A stretch of DNA of 22,500 nt from Prorocentrum cordatum (GCA_963575745.1 CAUYUJ010015288.1:167425-189924), one strand, 5' to 3'. Positions 1-9,451 are shown, counted from the stretch's first letter. The notes: generated from the sequence alone by a model not told the origin. Numbers and translations are program-made.

Positions 1-468
1 GAGGAGTGGAGGAGGAATGGAGGAGAATGGAGGAGGATAGGAGGAGGAAATGAGGGAGGAAGGAGGAGGAATGAGGAGGAATGGAGGAGGAGGAGGAGGA
101 GGAGGAGGAGGAGGAGGAGAGTGAGGAGGAGGAGGAGGAGGAGGAGGAGGAGGGAGGATGAGGAGGGGGAGGAGGAGTGAGGGGAGGGAGGAGGCGGATG
201 AGGCGGAGGCGGAGGAGGAGGAGGAGGAGGAGGAGGAGGAGGAGGAGGGAAGGAGGAGGAGGAGTGGAGAGGAGGAGGAGTGGAGGAGCGGAGGCGTGGA
301 GGAGTGGAGGAGTGGAGGAGTGGAGGAGGATGGAGGAGGAGGAGGAGGAGGAGGAGGAGGAGGAGCGAGGAGGAGGAGGAGGAGGAGAGAGGAGGAGGAG
401 GAGGAGGAGGAGGAGGAGGAGGAGGAGAGGAGGAGGAGGAGGAGGGGAGGCAGCAGCAGCAGCAGCAG
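1..468. repeat. (GGA)n polypurine tract ending in (CAG)6
   Basis: The plus strand is almost entirely purine here: GGA units are broken by GGAAT, GTGGA and GCGGA variants, and six CAG units follow at 451-468. The long open frames across the tract read as poly-Glu, poly-Arg or poly-Gly. They exist only because GGA repeats contain no stop codon. A pure purine/pyrimidine tract of this length can form triplex (H-DNA) structures. I see no gene in it. Confidence 0.93.
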
Positions 469-562
469 GATTTCGGCTCTGGCCACGCTCGGGTTGGGCT
501 CCCCTGCGCCCCCCCTCGTAGCAGGCGCGCAGCGCCCGCGGGGCGCACGCCGCGGGCTCGCC

Positions 563-721
563 ATGGACGGGCCCTCCGTCACGCTCGTGCCCGCGCCCGA
601 CGCTCCGCCCTCTCCTGCCGCGCTCGCGCTGGTGCCCGCCGCGCCCGCGCCCGCCGGCGCCAGGCCGCCAGCGGTGGATCGGGAGCCTCGAGATCGGGTC
701 CTGAGGGAAACGGCCCCCGAG
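563..721 (+). CDS. Possible first coding exon, Pro/Ala-rich N-terminus
   Basis: An ATG at 563 sits in a good context (GCCATGG). It opens a high-GC3 frame starting MDGPSVTLVPAPDAPPSP and continuing Pro/Ala-rich, then charged. AG dinucleotides at 528-540 could accept a spliced leader or an upstream exon. GT donor candidates at 674, 698 and 722 would each end the exon at a complete codon, so the real end is unknown. The frame stays open to 856, but the sequence past about 730 loses coding character. The next convincing exon on this strand is at 3138. None of these three donors supplies the two bases that exon would need. I recognise no domain. GC-rich DNA yields open frames by chance, so this is tentative. 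Confidence 0.3.
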
Positions 722-1070
722 GTTTTTCTCCGTTGTCGGGCTCCCGGGGCCCTGCGCGGGCCCACCGGGACCGTCAGGCATGGACTCGGGATGACGATCT
801 CGTCCTGGGGGAGGTCCAGGACCCGTTCCCCTCAGGACCCGCTTCCCCCATGCTAATGAGACGCGGGTCAGCGCAAGCGGGGGTCGGCCAGAGCGCCGGA
901 TCTTGTAGGATGCTGCAGAGCCAAGGGTGCATGGACCCGGATTTGCGTGCAGGATCCTGCAGGATGTTGCAGGATCCTGCAAACCTTGACGGACTCGCGC
1001 TTGCATTGACCTGGGTCAGTGGGTCCCCGAGCGGAGACGACGCGCAGAGGATCTAGCTAGATTTTTTACT
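722..1070. other. Unassigned stretch with short palindromic repeats
   Basis: No convincing gene is visible. The 12-bp perfect palindrome GCAGGATCCTGC occurs at 949-960 and again at 969-980. Related GGATGCTGCAG and GGATGTTGCAG words lie around them, so 900-985 is a small decayed tandem repeat. Confidence 0.5.
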
Positions 1071-1227
1071 GGAACACGCAATAACATCAACATACACAAC
1101 TCGGAGGTCCGCGCAGATTCCTCGGATCGGCGCTCTGGCCCCCTGGCGGCGCCTCCGGCGGTGCCCCTGGCGCGCTCAGCCATGGAGGGTGTTCCAGCGT
1201 GGGCTTAGAAACCCGCGCGGACCTCCT
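1071..1227. mobile_element. GC-rich foldback element, copy A
   Basis: This is an imperfect palindrome. The left arm at 1103-1138 (GGAGGTCCGCGCAGATTCCT...) pairs with the right arm at 1192-1226 (...AAACCCGCGCGGACCTCC). Between them is a GC core containing CTGGCGGCGCCTCCGG. The outer left flank, with CGCAATAACATCAACATA, matches the inverted outer right flanks of the other copies (TTATGYTTATGC). The element contains no reading frame, so it would be a non-autonomous element. The right outer arm is replaced by a TCC tract. Related copies are at 2748-2960, 4205-4530 and 21373-21572. Confidence 0.7.
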
Positions 1228-1279
1228 CCTCGTCCTCCTCCTCCTCCTCCTCGTCCTCCTCGTCCTCCTCGTCCTCCTA
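1221..1279. repeat. (TCC)n / (TCG TCC)n tract
   Basis: Pyrimidine-rich CCTCCTCGT units directly follow foldback copy A. Similar trinucleotide tracts abut copy B, which suggests the element ends seed or attract such tracts. Confidence 0.85.
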
Positions 1280-1326
1280 CCGGTCGACACGACACGAGTA
1301 CGTTAGCTTCGTGTCGTGTCGACCGG
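1280..1326. repeat. Perfect 18-bp inverted repeat (hairpin)
   Basis: The arm at 1280-1297 (CCGGTCGACACGACACGA) is the exact reverse complement of the arm at 1309-1326, with an 11-base spacer. A partial echo of CACGACACG lies near 1533. There is no T-tract typical of a terminator. It may be a structural element or a remnant TIR. Confidence 0.85.
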
Positions 1327-1369
1327 CTGCGACCCCGCCGCTGGCGTCCAACGTTGCACGCTGCCTGTG

Positions 1370-1505
1370 GCCCAGAATCGGTCGATGTTGAACGATCCGA
1401 CGTCTCGAAAATGTTGAAAACGTCTCGAAAACGTCTCGAAATGTTGAACGATCCGATCGAAAACGTCTCGAAAACGGCCGGTCGTTCAATGTTGAACGAT
1501 CCCCG
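1370..1505. repeat. Degenerate short tandem repeat (CGTCTCGAAAA / TGTTGAACGATCCG)
   Basis: The words CGTCTCGAAAA and ATGTTGAACGATCCG recur several times in changing order. One inverted pair (GTCGTTCAATGTTGAACGAT) lies near 1482-1500. TTGAACGATC also appears near 4903, next to the other GATGCATC repeat copy. Confidence 0.75.
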
Positions 1506-1559
1506 CGGCGGCAGAAACCAACGCCGAAGTCGGCACGACACGCCGTAGGTGGGGCCCGA

Positions 1560-1765
1560 GCATCGCGCCGCGTCGCCGATGCATCGGCGATGCGGCTCGA
1601 TGTCGAGCTCGATTCTGTGCACGCCGACGTCGCCGATGCTTCGCCGGCGTCGCCGATGCATTGTCGATGCATCGGTGGTGCATCGACGACGCGGCGCGAT
1701 CCTCCGACCCCCTCCCTCTATTCCGACCCCATCTGTGAGGCCTCTAGAGAGGACGGCCGGCTGAG
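1560..1765. repeat. GATGCATCGCC minisatellite with conserved 3' flank, copy 1
   Basis: Units built on GCCGATGCATCG repeat across 1570-1690. A unique flank follows (GGCGCGATCCTCCGACCCC, then GACCCCATC and GAGGCCTC). The same order of repeat and flank recurs at 4740-4890, so this is one dispersed repeat family and not an independent microsatellite. Confidence 0.75.
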
Positions 1766-2225
1766 TCGACAGTAGCTGGCCTTCGAGGGACCCCCTCGTC
1801 GCCACGGCTGGACGCAGCTCGGAAAACTGCTGCGTCTGAACCCCGGGAGCGCTCTGGGGATGGATTTCGAGATCATGACCTGATCGATTTCACCCATATT
1901 TATGCGACCTATCAGATTTCTCGGGTTGGAATTCCGGGGGGGGGCTATGGGTATCTTTTGTCGGATGGGGGTCCCCGCTAGCATGGGAGACCCCGTCGCG
2001 GTCCGACAACCCGCGCCCACATCTGTAGCGGCTTCACCTCCTCGCCCTGCCCCGTCCCTCCTCCCAATGGATTCGAGCGAGTGCTGTTCTTTCATCATTA
2101 GCTGCCGTTGTCTCACCTCGCTCCGCTCCGTTGCGTCCACCGTCGCCAGAGCCATCGCGGGGTGGTCGGGGGACCGGCACTCGCAGCCAGCACAGGCATA
2201 ACAAGAGTTGGTGGTGCTGGTGCTG
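1766..2225. other. Unassigned stretch, no feature seen
   Basis: This is mixed-composition DNA with a G9 run near 1937-1945. None of the open frames on either strand has convincing codon bias or recognisable protein character. Confidence 0.5.
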
Positions 2226-2365
2226 GAGGAGGGTGATGGGTAGGATAATGTGAAAGGGGAGGAGGAGGGGGAGGAGGAGGAGGATGAGGAGGATCAGGAG
2301 GAGGAGGAGGAGGAAGAAGACGAAGGCGAAGACGAAGACGAAGACGAAGACGAAGATAAGCACCA
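2226..2365. repeat. (GGA)n passing into (GAAGAC)n microsatellite
   Basis: GGAGGA units near 2258-2310 change into GAAGACGAAGAC units at about 2316-2358. The tract is all purine apart from the regular C of the hexamer. Confidence 0.9.
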
Positions 2366-2605
2366 TTATTATGAGTACTATTAATAACGGTACTAATCAT
2401 GATATTGCTAATGATAAGAATACTAAACATACGAATAACAGCAACAATACTATATTAACAACCACCGAACATGAAATAATATCTCTACTAATACTAATAC
2501 TAAACATAGTAATGGTAACACTGCGAACAATAATACGACTACGAATAATAATAGTACTATTACTATTCGAATAACACTACTCACAATAACAATACTAGTG
2601 TGAAT
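2366..2605. repeat. AT-rich island of decayed (AATACT / TAATAA)n repeats
   Basis: The stretch is rich in AATACTA, ACTAATA and AATAATA words and has much lower G+C than its surroundings. It looks like an old trinucleotide tract that has accumulated changes. No gene is seen. Confidence 0.7.
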
Positions 2606-2757
2606 GCCAGTAGGAAGGAAGGAGGATGAGGAGACGGAGGAGGAGGAGGAGGTGGAGGAGGAGGAGGAATGGAGGAATGGAGGAATGGAGGAATGGAGGA
2701 GGAGGAGGAGGAGGAGGAGGAGGAGGAGGAGGAGGAGGAGGAGGAGGAGGAGGAGAA
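2606..2757. repeat. (GGA)n polypurine tract
   Basis: GGAGGA units contain four GGAAT interruptions near 2668-2696, followed by a pure run from about 2697 to 2753. The tract runs directly into the left arm of foldback copy B. Confidence 0.93.
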
Positions 2758-2960
2758 GGATCGAAGAAACCCAAAGTGTACACGAGAGTACTTTCGGATC
2801 TCCGCGCGCATTCCCTGGAGAGGCGCTGGGCCTCCTTGGCGGCGCCTCTGGCGCCGTCCCTGGTGCGCTCCGCGCGCCAGGGAGCAGGGTCCAGCGCAAG
2901 TCCAAGAAATCCGCGCGGACCTCCGACAGTTTATGCTTATTCCTCCTTTGAAGGAGGAGG
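2748..2960. mobile_element. GC-rich foldback element, copy B
   Basis: The left arm begins with GGATCGAAGAAACCCAAAG and includes GGATCTCCGCGCGCATTCCC. It is complementary to the right arm with AAGTCCAAGAAATCCGCGCG and GGACCTCCGACAG. The GC core contains TTGGCGGCGCCTCTGGCGCC. The right outer flank, TTTATGCTTATTCC, matches copies C and D. There is no coding capacity. It lies just upstream of the coiled-coil exon at 3138. Confidence 0.75.
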
Positions 2961-3120
2961 ACGCTATACCGATGTGGATGCCCTTCCCTCTTCTTGCGCC
3001 TTTTTGGGGTTCTTTGCGTGGGAGGGGACTCGCTCGTCGCCGCTGCTGGACTCGCCTCGGGATCCTGATCAGAGCGCGCCCAGGGAAAGGTCTAGGGAGT
3101 AAGGAGTAGCGGTATCGGCA

Positions 3121-3137
3121 TCTTTCTGTTCCCCCAG
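3121..3137 (+). promoter_or_regulatory. Splice acceptor with pyrimidine tract
   Basis: TCTTTCTGTTCCCCCAG followed by G is a textbook 3' splice site and gives the AG|G context often reported for dinoflagellate introns. The exon that follows has no start codon of its own. A trans-spliced leader could also be attached here. Confidence 0.6.
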
Positions 3138-3881
3138 GTCGGAGGATTTGGTGGATCATGGGAACTGGGCCAGCAACATCGTTGAGAAATTCAACGCCAC
3201 GGCCCAGAAGCTCTGCGCGGCGCAGGCGGATATCCAGCAGGTCCAGCAGGAGCAGGGTCGCTGCGTCCAGCAGCTGCAGAAGATGGCCGCTCAGAACGAC
3301 GAGCTCGACGCGAAGCAGCAGAAGATGATCGGTGAGCTGCAGAAGGCGGACAAGGACATGCACGAGTCCATCAGGAACCTCATGGAGGAGCGCCTGGACG
3401 CCACAAAGTCTGAGGTGCAGAAGGCCGTTCGGAAGCTGGACGAGACCCTCAACCCGAAGTTCGACGGCCTCGAGCGCGGGATCCAGGACATCTCCGGCAT
3501 GCAGCAGGAGATCCAGGCGAGGACCCTCCCGCGATGGAGGGCCGACGTGGGCACGGAGATCCAGGGCCTCCGCAACGACCTGGCGCAGCAGCAGGAGGCG
3601 TCCGCGGCGAGGGACGACGAGCTGGCGGCGGCGCTGTCCAAGGCGCAGGCGGCGGCGAAGGAGTCCCAGGCCGGCCTGGAGGCGAGGCTCCTGGCCGAGA
3701 TCGGCGATCTCAAGGCTCGCCTGGGGAGGGCCGAGCAGGCGGCGGAGGCGCTCCGGGCGGACCACTGCAACACCAGGGGCAGCCTCGCCGACCTCGAGGG
3801 GAGGCACGCACGGGAGAAGGACGTCGTGGACGCGCGGCTGTTCGACCTCGAGGGCTCACGAGACAGCCAGATGGACGGCTG
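3138..3881 (+). CDS. Internal exon of a coiled-coil protein (partial)
   Basis: The frame reads S-E-D-L-V-D-H-G-N-W-A-S-N-I-V-E-K-F-N-A-T and continues for about 248 residues. GC3 is very high and there is a regular Leu/Ala/Gln/Glu heptad pattern (for example GELQKADKDMHESIRNLMEE and GLEARLLAEIGDLKARLGRA). This predicts one long alpha-helical coiled coil with short breaks near SGMQQEIQARTLPRW. It has no signal peptide or membrane segment. The first base completes a codon begun upstream, so it is an internal exon. The 3' end is uncertain: a G|GTCAGA donor lies at 3882, and coding character is gone by about 3900 where a short repeat starts. The frame stays open to 4905 only through repeats. I do not recognise the protein. 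A structural or scaffold role would be a guess. Confidence 0.68.
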
Positions 3882-3894
3882 GTCAGAGAATCAC

Positions 3895-4110
3895 ACGCCC
3901 ACACTCCAGGGTCCATTTCGGTCCGATCGATCCGACGCGATGTCGGTTCCGGCCAGCCCAGTCCGATTCGATTCCATCTTCTGGCCGATCCAATGCGGTC
4001 CGACGCTTGCGTGGCGTTTTCGACTCCGTGCAAGTGCGGTCCGATTCGACGCGCGTTCCGATGCGATCCGATTTTCCGATTCGATGCTGACCGATCCTGC
4101 GCTCGGGCGC
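3895..4110. repeat. Degenerate short repeat (GGTCCGATTCGA / CGATCCGA)
   Basis: Words such as GGTCCGATTCGA, CCGATCGATCCGA and GATGCGATCCGATT recur at irregular spacing. This is a decayed minisatellite directly after the coiled-coil exon, probably intronic. Confidence 0.7.
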
Positions 4111-4204
4111 GCGGGCGTTCCTGGGGTGCGGGGGTGGTCGTGGCCTCCGCGGCAGCGCCCGAGGGTCTGCGGGGGCGCACCCCCAATCCCGAGCTGGGGC
4201 CTGG

Positions 4205-4530
4205 GTCTCGAAGACGAAACAGCGGCAGACACGTGCACTTGCGGGCCTCCTCGCGGATTTCTCGCGCTGGAAGCTCCTGGCAGGGATTTCGTGGGCCGTT
4301 TTCGTCTCGATTTCGCGTTCTGCAGCAAAGGTGGATCAAACACAAAACGAGAGAAAACGAAATCAAAACGAAAACGAAACACACTGTTTAGGTCGACCTC
4401 TGCCCCCTGGCGGCGCCTCCGGCGCCGCCCCTGGCGCGCTCGCGCGCGCCAAGGAAGGGGGTTCAAAGGCAGATCCACGAAACCCGCGCGGACCTCCACA
4501 AGTTTATGTTTATGCAGTTTTCTTCTCCCC
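4205..4530. mobile_element. GC-rich foldback element, copy C, split by a nested insertion
   Basis: The left arm runs from TCTCGAAGACGAAACAGCGG to GCGGATTTCTCGCGCTGG near 4270. The expected core (CCCCCTGGCGGCGCCTCCGG) resumes only at 4403. The right arm follows, with AAACCCGCGCGGACCTCC and TTTATGTTTATGCAG. The 122 bases in between are a separate CAGGG element at 4281-4402. Without it the copy would be about 200 bp, like copy D. Confidence 0.75.
4281..4402. mobile_element. CAGGG-family hAT-like MITE, copy 1 (nested)
   Basis: This copy matches the element at 20901-21044 over GATTTCGTGGGCCGTTTTCG, the AAAACGAAA-rich middle and the CACTGTTTAGGT right end. It starts CAGGG and ends CCTCTG. The flanking octamers GCTCCTGG (4273-4280) and CCCCCTGG (4403-4410) agree at 6 of 8 positions, as expected for an aged 8-bp target duplication. 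About 22 bp of its left terminus are missing compared with the other copy. It sits inside foldback copy C and so inserted later. It encodes no protein. Confidence 0.7.
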
Positions 4531-4739
4531 ACCCCGATGCGAGTCTGGTGGTACGGCAGGTTCGCGCAGCGTCGGCGCGGCCGCGACGCGGGCGCGTGCG
4601 CTCGTGGCTGCACGCCTTCGGGCTGCCCGAGCCAGGCCCGAGGCATCCCGGCTGGGGTCCGAGTAGGGGCCGGGGGAGCGCCCGGCACCGCCGAGGCGTC
4701 GCCCGCTGGGGCGCGACGCGGAGATCCCGATTTTTTCCT

Positions 4740-4890
4740 CCTCCCCGACCGCGCCGATGCATCGCAGACGTCGCTGATGCATCGACGTCGCTGTTGCATC
4801 GCCGATGCATCGCCGATGCATCGCCGATGCATCGCCGATGCGGCGCGATCCTCCGAACCCATCTTCTCTGACCCCATCCGAGAGGCCTCC
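4740..4890. repeat. GATGCATCGCC minisatellite with conserved 3' flank, copy 2
   Basis: GCCGATGCATC units, including four nearly perfect ones at 4800-4840, are followed by GGCGCGATCCTCCGAACCC, GACCCCATC and GAGAGGCCTCC. This is the same arrangement as at 1560-1765. Confidence 0.78.
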
Positions 4891-5399
4891 ACAGACCGAC
4901 CTTGAACGATCTGCGCTGTTGGATCGCGGAGGCCGGTCGAGCTCGAAGGATCCATGCGGCATCGGAAGCCGACGCCACGCCGACACGGCGGGCACCTGTC
5001 GGATGGGCGTGGTGGCCAGACCCCCGACGCCTTTTTGACAACAGATTTGATTGTTCTTTTCGCCAGCGTGTGCCCTGGAGGTCCCGACTCCTTCCCCGGG
5101 GTCGGTTTGCGTCCCGATCGTCTCTTGACGGCCCCAGGGCCCAAGGACCCCCAGAAATCGAAAGCGGCCAGCAAGACATGCTCACTGCGCTGGAACCAGG
5201 GCGCGCGGGACCTGATAGTCCTGTCCATGCCCTCGCGGTCTGGATCCCGAGGCGCGACCGGATGGATAACGCGGATACGCTCCGGGCGGGGCCTCCGCTC
5301 GCCGCCGCCCTGCATCCATGGGGTCGCGCCACAGACGCCCGGACCGCGCTGCCCTGGACGTGGGCATGCCTCCCGTCCGAGGGCTCCCGCCCGCCGCAG
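4891..5399. other. Unassigned stretch
   Basis: No recognisable gene or dispersed repeat is visible. Pieces such as CGCCAGCGTGTGCCCTGG and CCAGGGCGCGCGGG are loosely complementary, but I could not define an element from them. Confidence 0.4.
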
Positions 5400-5470
5400 G
5401 AGACCGCGGGCAGGGAGGGGCAGCGGGTGGACAAGCTCGAGAGGGCGCTCCAGCAGCTCCTCTACGAGCG
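5400..5470 (+). CDS. Possible mini-exon of the coiled-coil gene
   Basis: An AG acceptor (CCCGCCGCAG, 5390-5399) and a GT donor (GAGCG|GTGCGC at 5471) bracket 71 nt. One frame reads E-T-A-G-R-E-G-Q-R-V-D-K-L-E-R-A-L-Q-Q-L-L-Y-E, with heptad-like leucines and high GC3. It resembles the exon at 3138 in character. The phase does not match the donor I prefer at 3882, so another junction or chance remains possible. Confidence 0.25.
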
Positions 5471-6480
5471 GTGCGCCTCGCGGCAGCGTCCCCGCCTGCC
5501 ACCACCCGCCGCGCGGGGCCGTGCGCGGGGGCAGCCAGAGGCAGCACGGGACGCCAGCAGCCAGCACGCTCTCCCTGGCGGGCACGCGCTGGCGCGGCTC
5601 GTCGAGCGGCGGTGTCCCCTCGCACCAGAAGCGGGCAGCAGCAGATTGTGATGTAGGACGAGGGGCAGGGTCGGCGGCTCCAGAGGGTGTGGTTACGCCA
5701 GGGTGCGGTGTGTGACCTGCGTCGTTGGGGCCTGGGGAGCGCCACGGTGCCCTCGCCGGGCCTCTTCGGGGCGCGGCGGAGAACTCTGTCGAGGTCCTCG
5801 CCCGCCCCCCAGGGTGCGGGTTGCACACAACACCCTGTGTGAACCCTCGACGGCGCCCTTGGGGGGAAGCGAGAAGGGGTGGGCCTTCTCAGAAGGCCCG
5901 GAGGCCTCCAGCCTCCAGAAGCCTCTCGAGGCCCCCCCGAAGACGCGGAGACCTTCTCCGAAGGCCCGAGGACTTCTGTTCTCGCCGCCCTAAGGCCCCT
6001 CCTCTGGCGTCACCCCGACATACTTCTACTACATGTGCGTCGCCCCCCAGGGGCGACGCGCGCACCGAGAAATCTTGCAGTATATGCGCCGTGGTGGGCG
6101 CTTTCTGGCCACACCGCTCGGGGAACGATATACTGCTACAAGGTGGACCTACTACAAGGTGGACATACAGTACTGGTATGCCTGTGCGCGCCCCACTCCT
6201 CCCCGCTCGCCCCCCTCGCTCCCCGCCGAGCACCACGCCCTGCGGAGCCGCCGGGGCAGGGAGGGGACGAGGAGGCGAGAGCCGGCGGCGCGCACGGGGT
6301 CCGCGCGCGGAGGGGGGCGGCCGGCCCCCCCGCCCCCCCCGGAGGTGGGGGTGGCGCGCCGAGGGGAGGAGCAAGAGGGGGCAGGCCTCCTCCGAAGGCG
6401 GCGGGGCTTCTCCGTTCTCCGGCCGTCGTGGAAGCCCTGCGTGACCTCGGGGAAGGCTCTGAGCGCTTCTCAGAAGGCCA
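5471..6480. other. Unassigned GC-rich DNA with short palindromes
   Basis: There is no convincing gene. The short palindrome CCTTCTCAGAAGG and close variants recur near 5885, 5950, 6390 and 6467. GCGTCGCCC and GGGCGACGC form a 9-bp stem near 6038-6061. CTACTACAAGGTGGAC is repeated directly near 6132-6165. These are probably fragments of decayed elements. Confidence 0.5.
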
Positions 6481-6600
6481 GCCTCCTCCTCCGCTTCCTC
6501 CTCCTCCTCCTCCTCCTCCTCCTCCTCCTCCTCCTCCTCCTCCTCCTCCACCTCCCCCTCCTCCTCCCCCTCCTCCTCCTCCGAGGGCCCCCCCCCTCCC
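6481..6600. repeat. (TCC)n polypyrimidine tract
   Basis: Plus-strand CCTCCT units run for about 110 bases with a few CCCC interruptions. The tract gives stop-free frames (poly-Leu, poly-Pro, poly-Glu) on both strands that should not be called as genes. Confidence 0.93.
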
Positions 6601-6897
6601 CAGAGGTCACTGGGCGCGTTCCACCACTCGCAGAGTGCCTGCTCGCAAGCGTCCTGAGCAAAAACATGTTCGCCTCGATGTAGTGGGTCGTGAGGCAGTC
6701 CTCCTTGGCGGAGCCAGGCCATCTGCGACTAGTTTTAAATCGGGCCTGTCCCTCTACTGCAGGAGTTTTCAAAAATAGTCAAAAAATAGTCAAGGGACGA
6801 TTTGTCGACCATTTCTTAGTATTTCCCAACCATCCTGTGGTGTTGGGGCCTCGTTTTGAAGAGACAGCGCCCCGCGTCACTCACTCCTCCACCTCCC

Positions 6898-7431
<534 letters not shown>

Positions 7432-7432
7432 G

Positions 7433-8812
7433 CTTCGGCACTCCCCTCACACGCTTCGTGGCTCCATAGGGATCTCCACCGAAGGCCCCAGTGCCACCGC
7501 CCGCATGCGCCAGCCACACCTAATTCGGCATACCCTTTACACGTTTCGTGGCCCCATACGGATCTCCACCGAAGGCCCCAGTGCCAATGGCCGCATGCGT
7601 CAGCCACACCCACTTCGGCACACCCATCACACGTTTCGTGACCCCACAGGGAATTCCACCGACGGCCCCAGTGCCACCGCCCGCATGCGTCAGCCACACC
7701 CAATTCGGCACACCCCTCCCACGTTTCGTGTCTCCATACGGATCTCCACCGAAGGCCCCAGTGCCACCGCCCTGCGTCAGCCACACCCACTTCGGCACAC
7801 CCTTCACACGTTTCGTGGCCCCATAGGGAGCTCGACCAAGGGCCCCAGTGCCACAGCACGCATGCGTCAGCCACACCCACTTCGGCACACCCCTCGCACG
7901 TTTCGTAGTTCCATACGGATCTCCACCGAAGGCCCCAGTGCTACCGCCCGCATGCGCCAACCACACCTAATTCGGCACACCCTTCACACGTTTCGTGGCC
8001 CCATACGGATCTCCACCGAAGGCCCCAGTGCCAACGGCCGCATGCGTCAGCCACACCCAATTCGGCACACCCCTTACACGTTTCGTGATCCCACAGGGAA
8101 TTCCACCGAAGGCCCCAGTGCCACCGCCCGCATGCGTCAGCCACACCCAATTCGGCACACCCCTCACACTTTTTCGTGTCTCCATACGGATCTCCACCGA
8201 AGGCCCCAGTGCCACCGCGATCATGCGTCAGCCACACCCACTTCGGCACACCCCTCACACGTTTCGTGGTCCCATGGGGAGTTCCACCAACGGCCCCAGT
8301 GCCACCGCCCGCATGCGTCAGCCACACCCACTTCGGTACACCCCTCACACATTTCGTGGTCCCATGGGGAGTTCCACCAACGGCCCCAGTGCCACCGCCC
8401 GCATGCGTCAGCCACACCCACTTCGGCACACCCCACACATGTTTCGTGGCCCCATACGGATCTCCAGCGAAGGCGCCAGTGCCACCGCCCGCATGCGTCA
8501 GCCACACCCACGTCGGCACACCCCTCTCAGGTTTCGTGGCCCCATTGGGAGCTCCACCGAAGGCCACAGTGCCACCGCCCGCATGCGTCAGCCACACCCA
8601 ATTCGGCACCCCATAGGGAGCTCCACCGAAGGCCCCAGTGCCATCGCCCGCATGCGTCCCCCACACCAATTTCGACACGTCCTCTCACGTTTCGTGGCCC
8701 CATAGGGAGCTCAACCGATGGCCCCAGTGCCACCGCCCGCATGCGTCCCCCCCACACCCGTGTCGGCACACCCCTCACAGGGTGAGTGGCCCCATAGGGA
8801 GCTCCACCGAAG
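7433..8812. repeat. 90-bp satellite array 1 (about 15 monomers)
   Basis: Monomers have the order CCCCTCACACGTTTCGTGG, CCCCATACGGATCTCCACC, GAAGGCCCCAGTGCCACCGC, CCGCATGCGTCAGCCACACC and CAATTCGGCACA. The repeat distance is 90 bp in most units, with small indels and one shortened unit near 8610-8640. The two nearly identical units around 8260-8400 suggest recent local duplication. Because 90 is a multiple of 3, open frames run for hundreds of codons without meaning. The monomer is related to arrays 2 and 3. Confidence 0.93.
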
Positions 8813-8892
8813 AAGATATTCACAATTGCGGTATATGTAGCAGCATCTGTTCCCCCAATCCTGTGTCCTACGCACCGCCGGGTGCATGACTT

Positions 8893-8918
8893 CTTGCTTG
8901 CTTGCTTGCTTGCTTGCG
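8893..8918. repeat. (TTGC)n microsatellite
   Basis: Six tandem CTTG/TTGC tetramers lie in the tail of satellite element copy 1, between its two CACAA(T/C)TGC words. Confidence 0.85.
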
Positions 8919-9166
8919 GTGCTCACAACTGCCTATGGTTGGGCCCTTCGCCAGGCTAATTTTGAGCCTCTGTTTTGCACTGTTCCAAACATAATTTGTT
9001 CCAAGTCCGCCCCACCTAAGACTTGTTCCTCTGCGAGTCGTGGGGCGCTCTCGTCTGAGAGGGCCGCCCCCCCCTGGCGCCCCCCCATCCTCGTGCGCGC
9101 CGCCCGAGGCCAGGGGCAGCAACGGGGGGGGGAGGGGCTCAGGGAGACAGGCTCGGGGGGACAGGC

Positions 9167-9231
9167 TTAAGTCGGGCATGCCCCTACACAGGAGGAGTGT
9201 TAAACAACAGTCAAGCACATGATCTTAAAAC

Positions 9232-9293
<62 letters not shown>

Positions 9294-9451
9294 ATGTTTC
9301 GATTATTGCTTTGACTATTTTCGAGCATTTTCCATTTCTTTGGGTGTGTATATATATGTATATATAAAAACGTATATATATATACACATATGTATATGTA
9401 TACGAATCAAATCGTCCAGAATCCGCCTGTAGGAGCACATGTCCGACCTAA
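9167..9451. mobile_element. 285-bp TIR element of the satellite-element family
   Basis: The left end TTAAGTCGGGCATGCCCCTA is inverted at the right end (AGGAGCACATGTCCGACCTAA). The perfect octamer GGACAGGC flanks both sides (9159-9166 and 9452-9459). The interior holds a 60-base T run and an AT-rich TATATA block and has no satellite monomer and no gene. It shares TIRs with the 2-kb elements but carries different cargo. Confidence 0.85.
9233..9292. repeat. Uninterrupted run of 60 T
   Basis: Sixty consecutive T bases lie inside the 285-bp TIR element. The exact length may be affected by sequencing. It could be read as a retroposon poly(A) tail on the minus strand, but the flanking TIRs and target duplication explain the locus better. 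Confidence 0.95.

Noticed and set aside
2581-3807. Long minus-strand frame (408 codons) opposite the coiled-coil exon
   Set aside because: It is the Leu/Arg-rich antisense of a high-GC3 coding exon and runs into the GGA tract. The plus strand has the splice acceptor and the heptad pattern.
3891-5828. Minus-strand frame of 645 codons
   Set aside because: It crosses three different non-coding repeats and has Arg/Pro/Ala-rich random composition typical of GC-rich DNA.
7505-8785. Open frame of 426 codons across satellite array 1, and similar frames across array 2
   Set aside because: The monomer length (90 bp) is a multiple of 3 and lacks stops in several frames on both strands. The frame breaks at each small indel and there is no codon bias, so these are satellite artefacts.
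7433-8812. CRISPR-like regular repeats
   Set aside because: The whole 90-bp unit is repeated. There are no unique spacers and no cas genes, and the context is eukaryotic.
9233-9292. T60 run as the poly(A) tail of a retroposon on the minus strand
   Set aside because: The run lies in the middle of an element with TIRs and a perfect 8-bp duplication, and no gene-like or SINE-like body precedes it.
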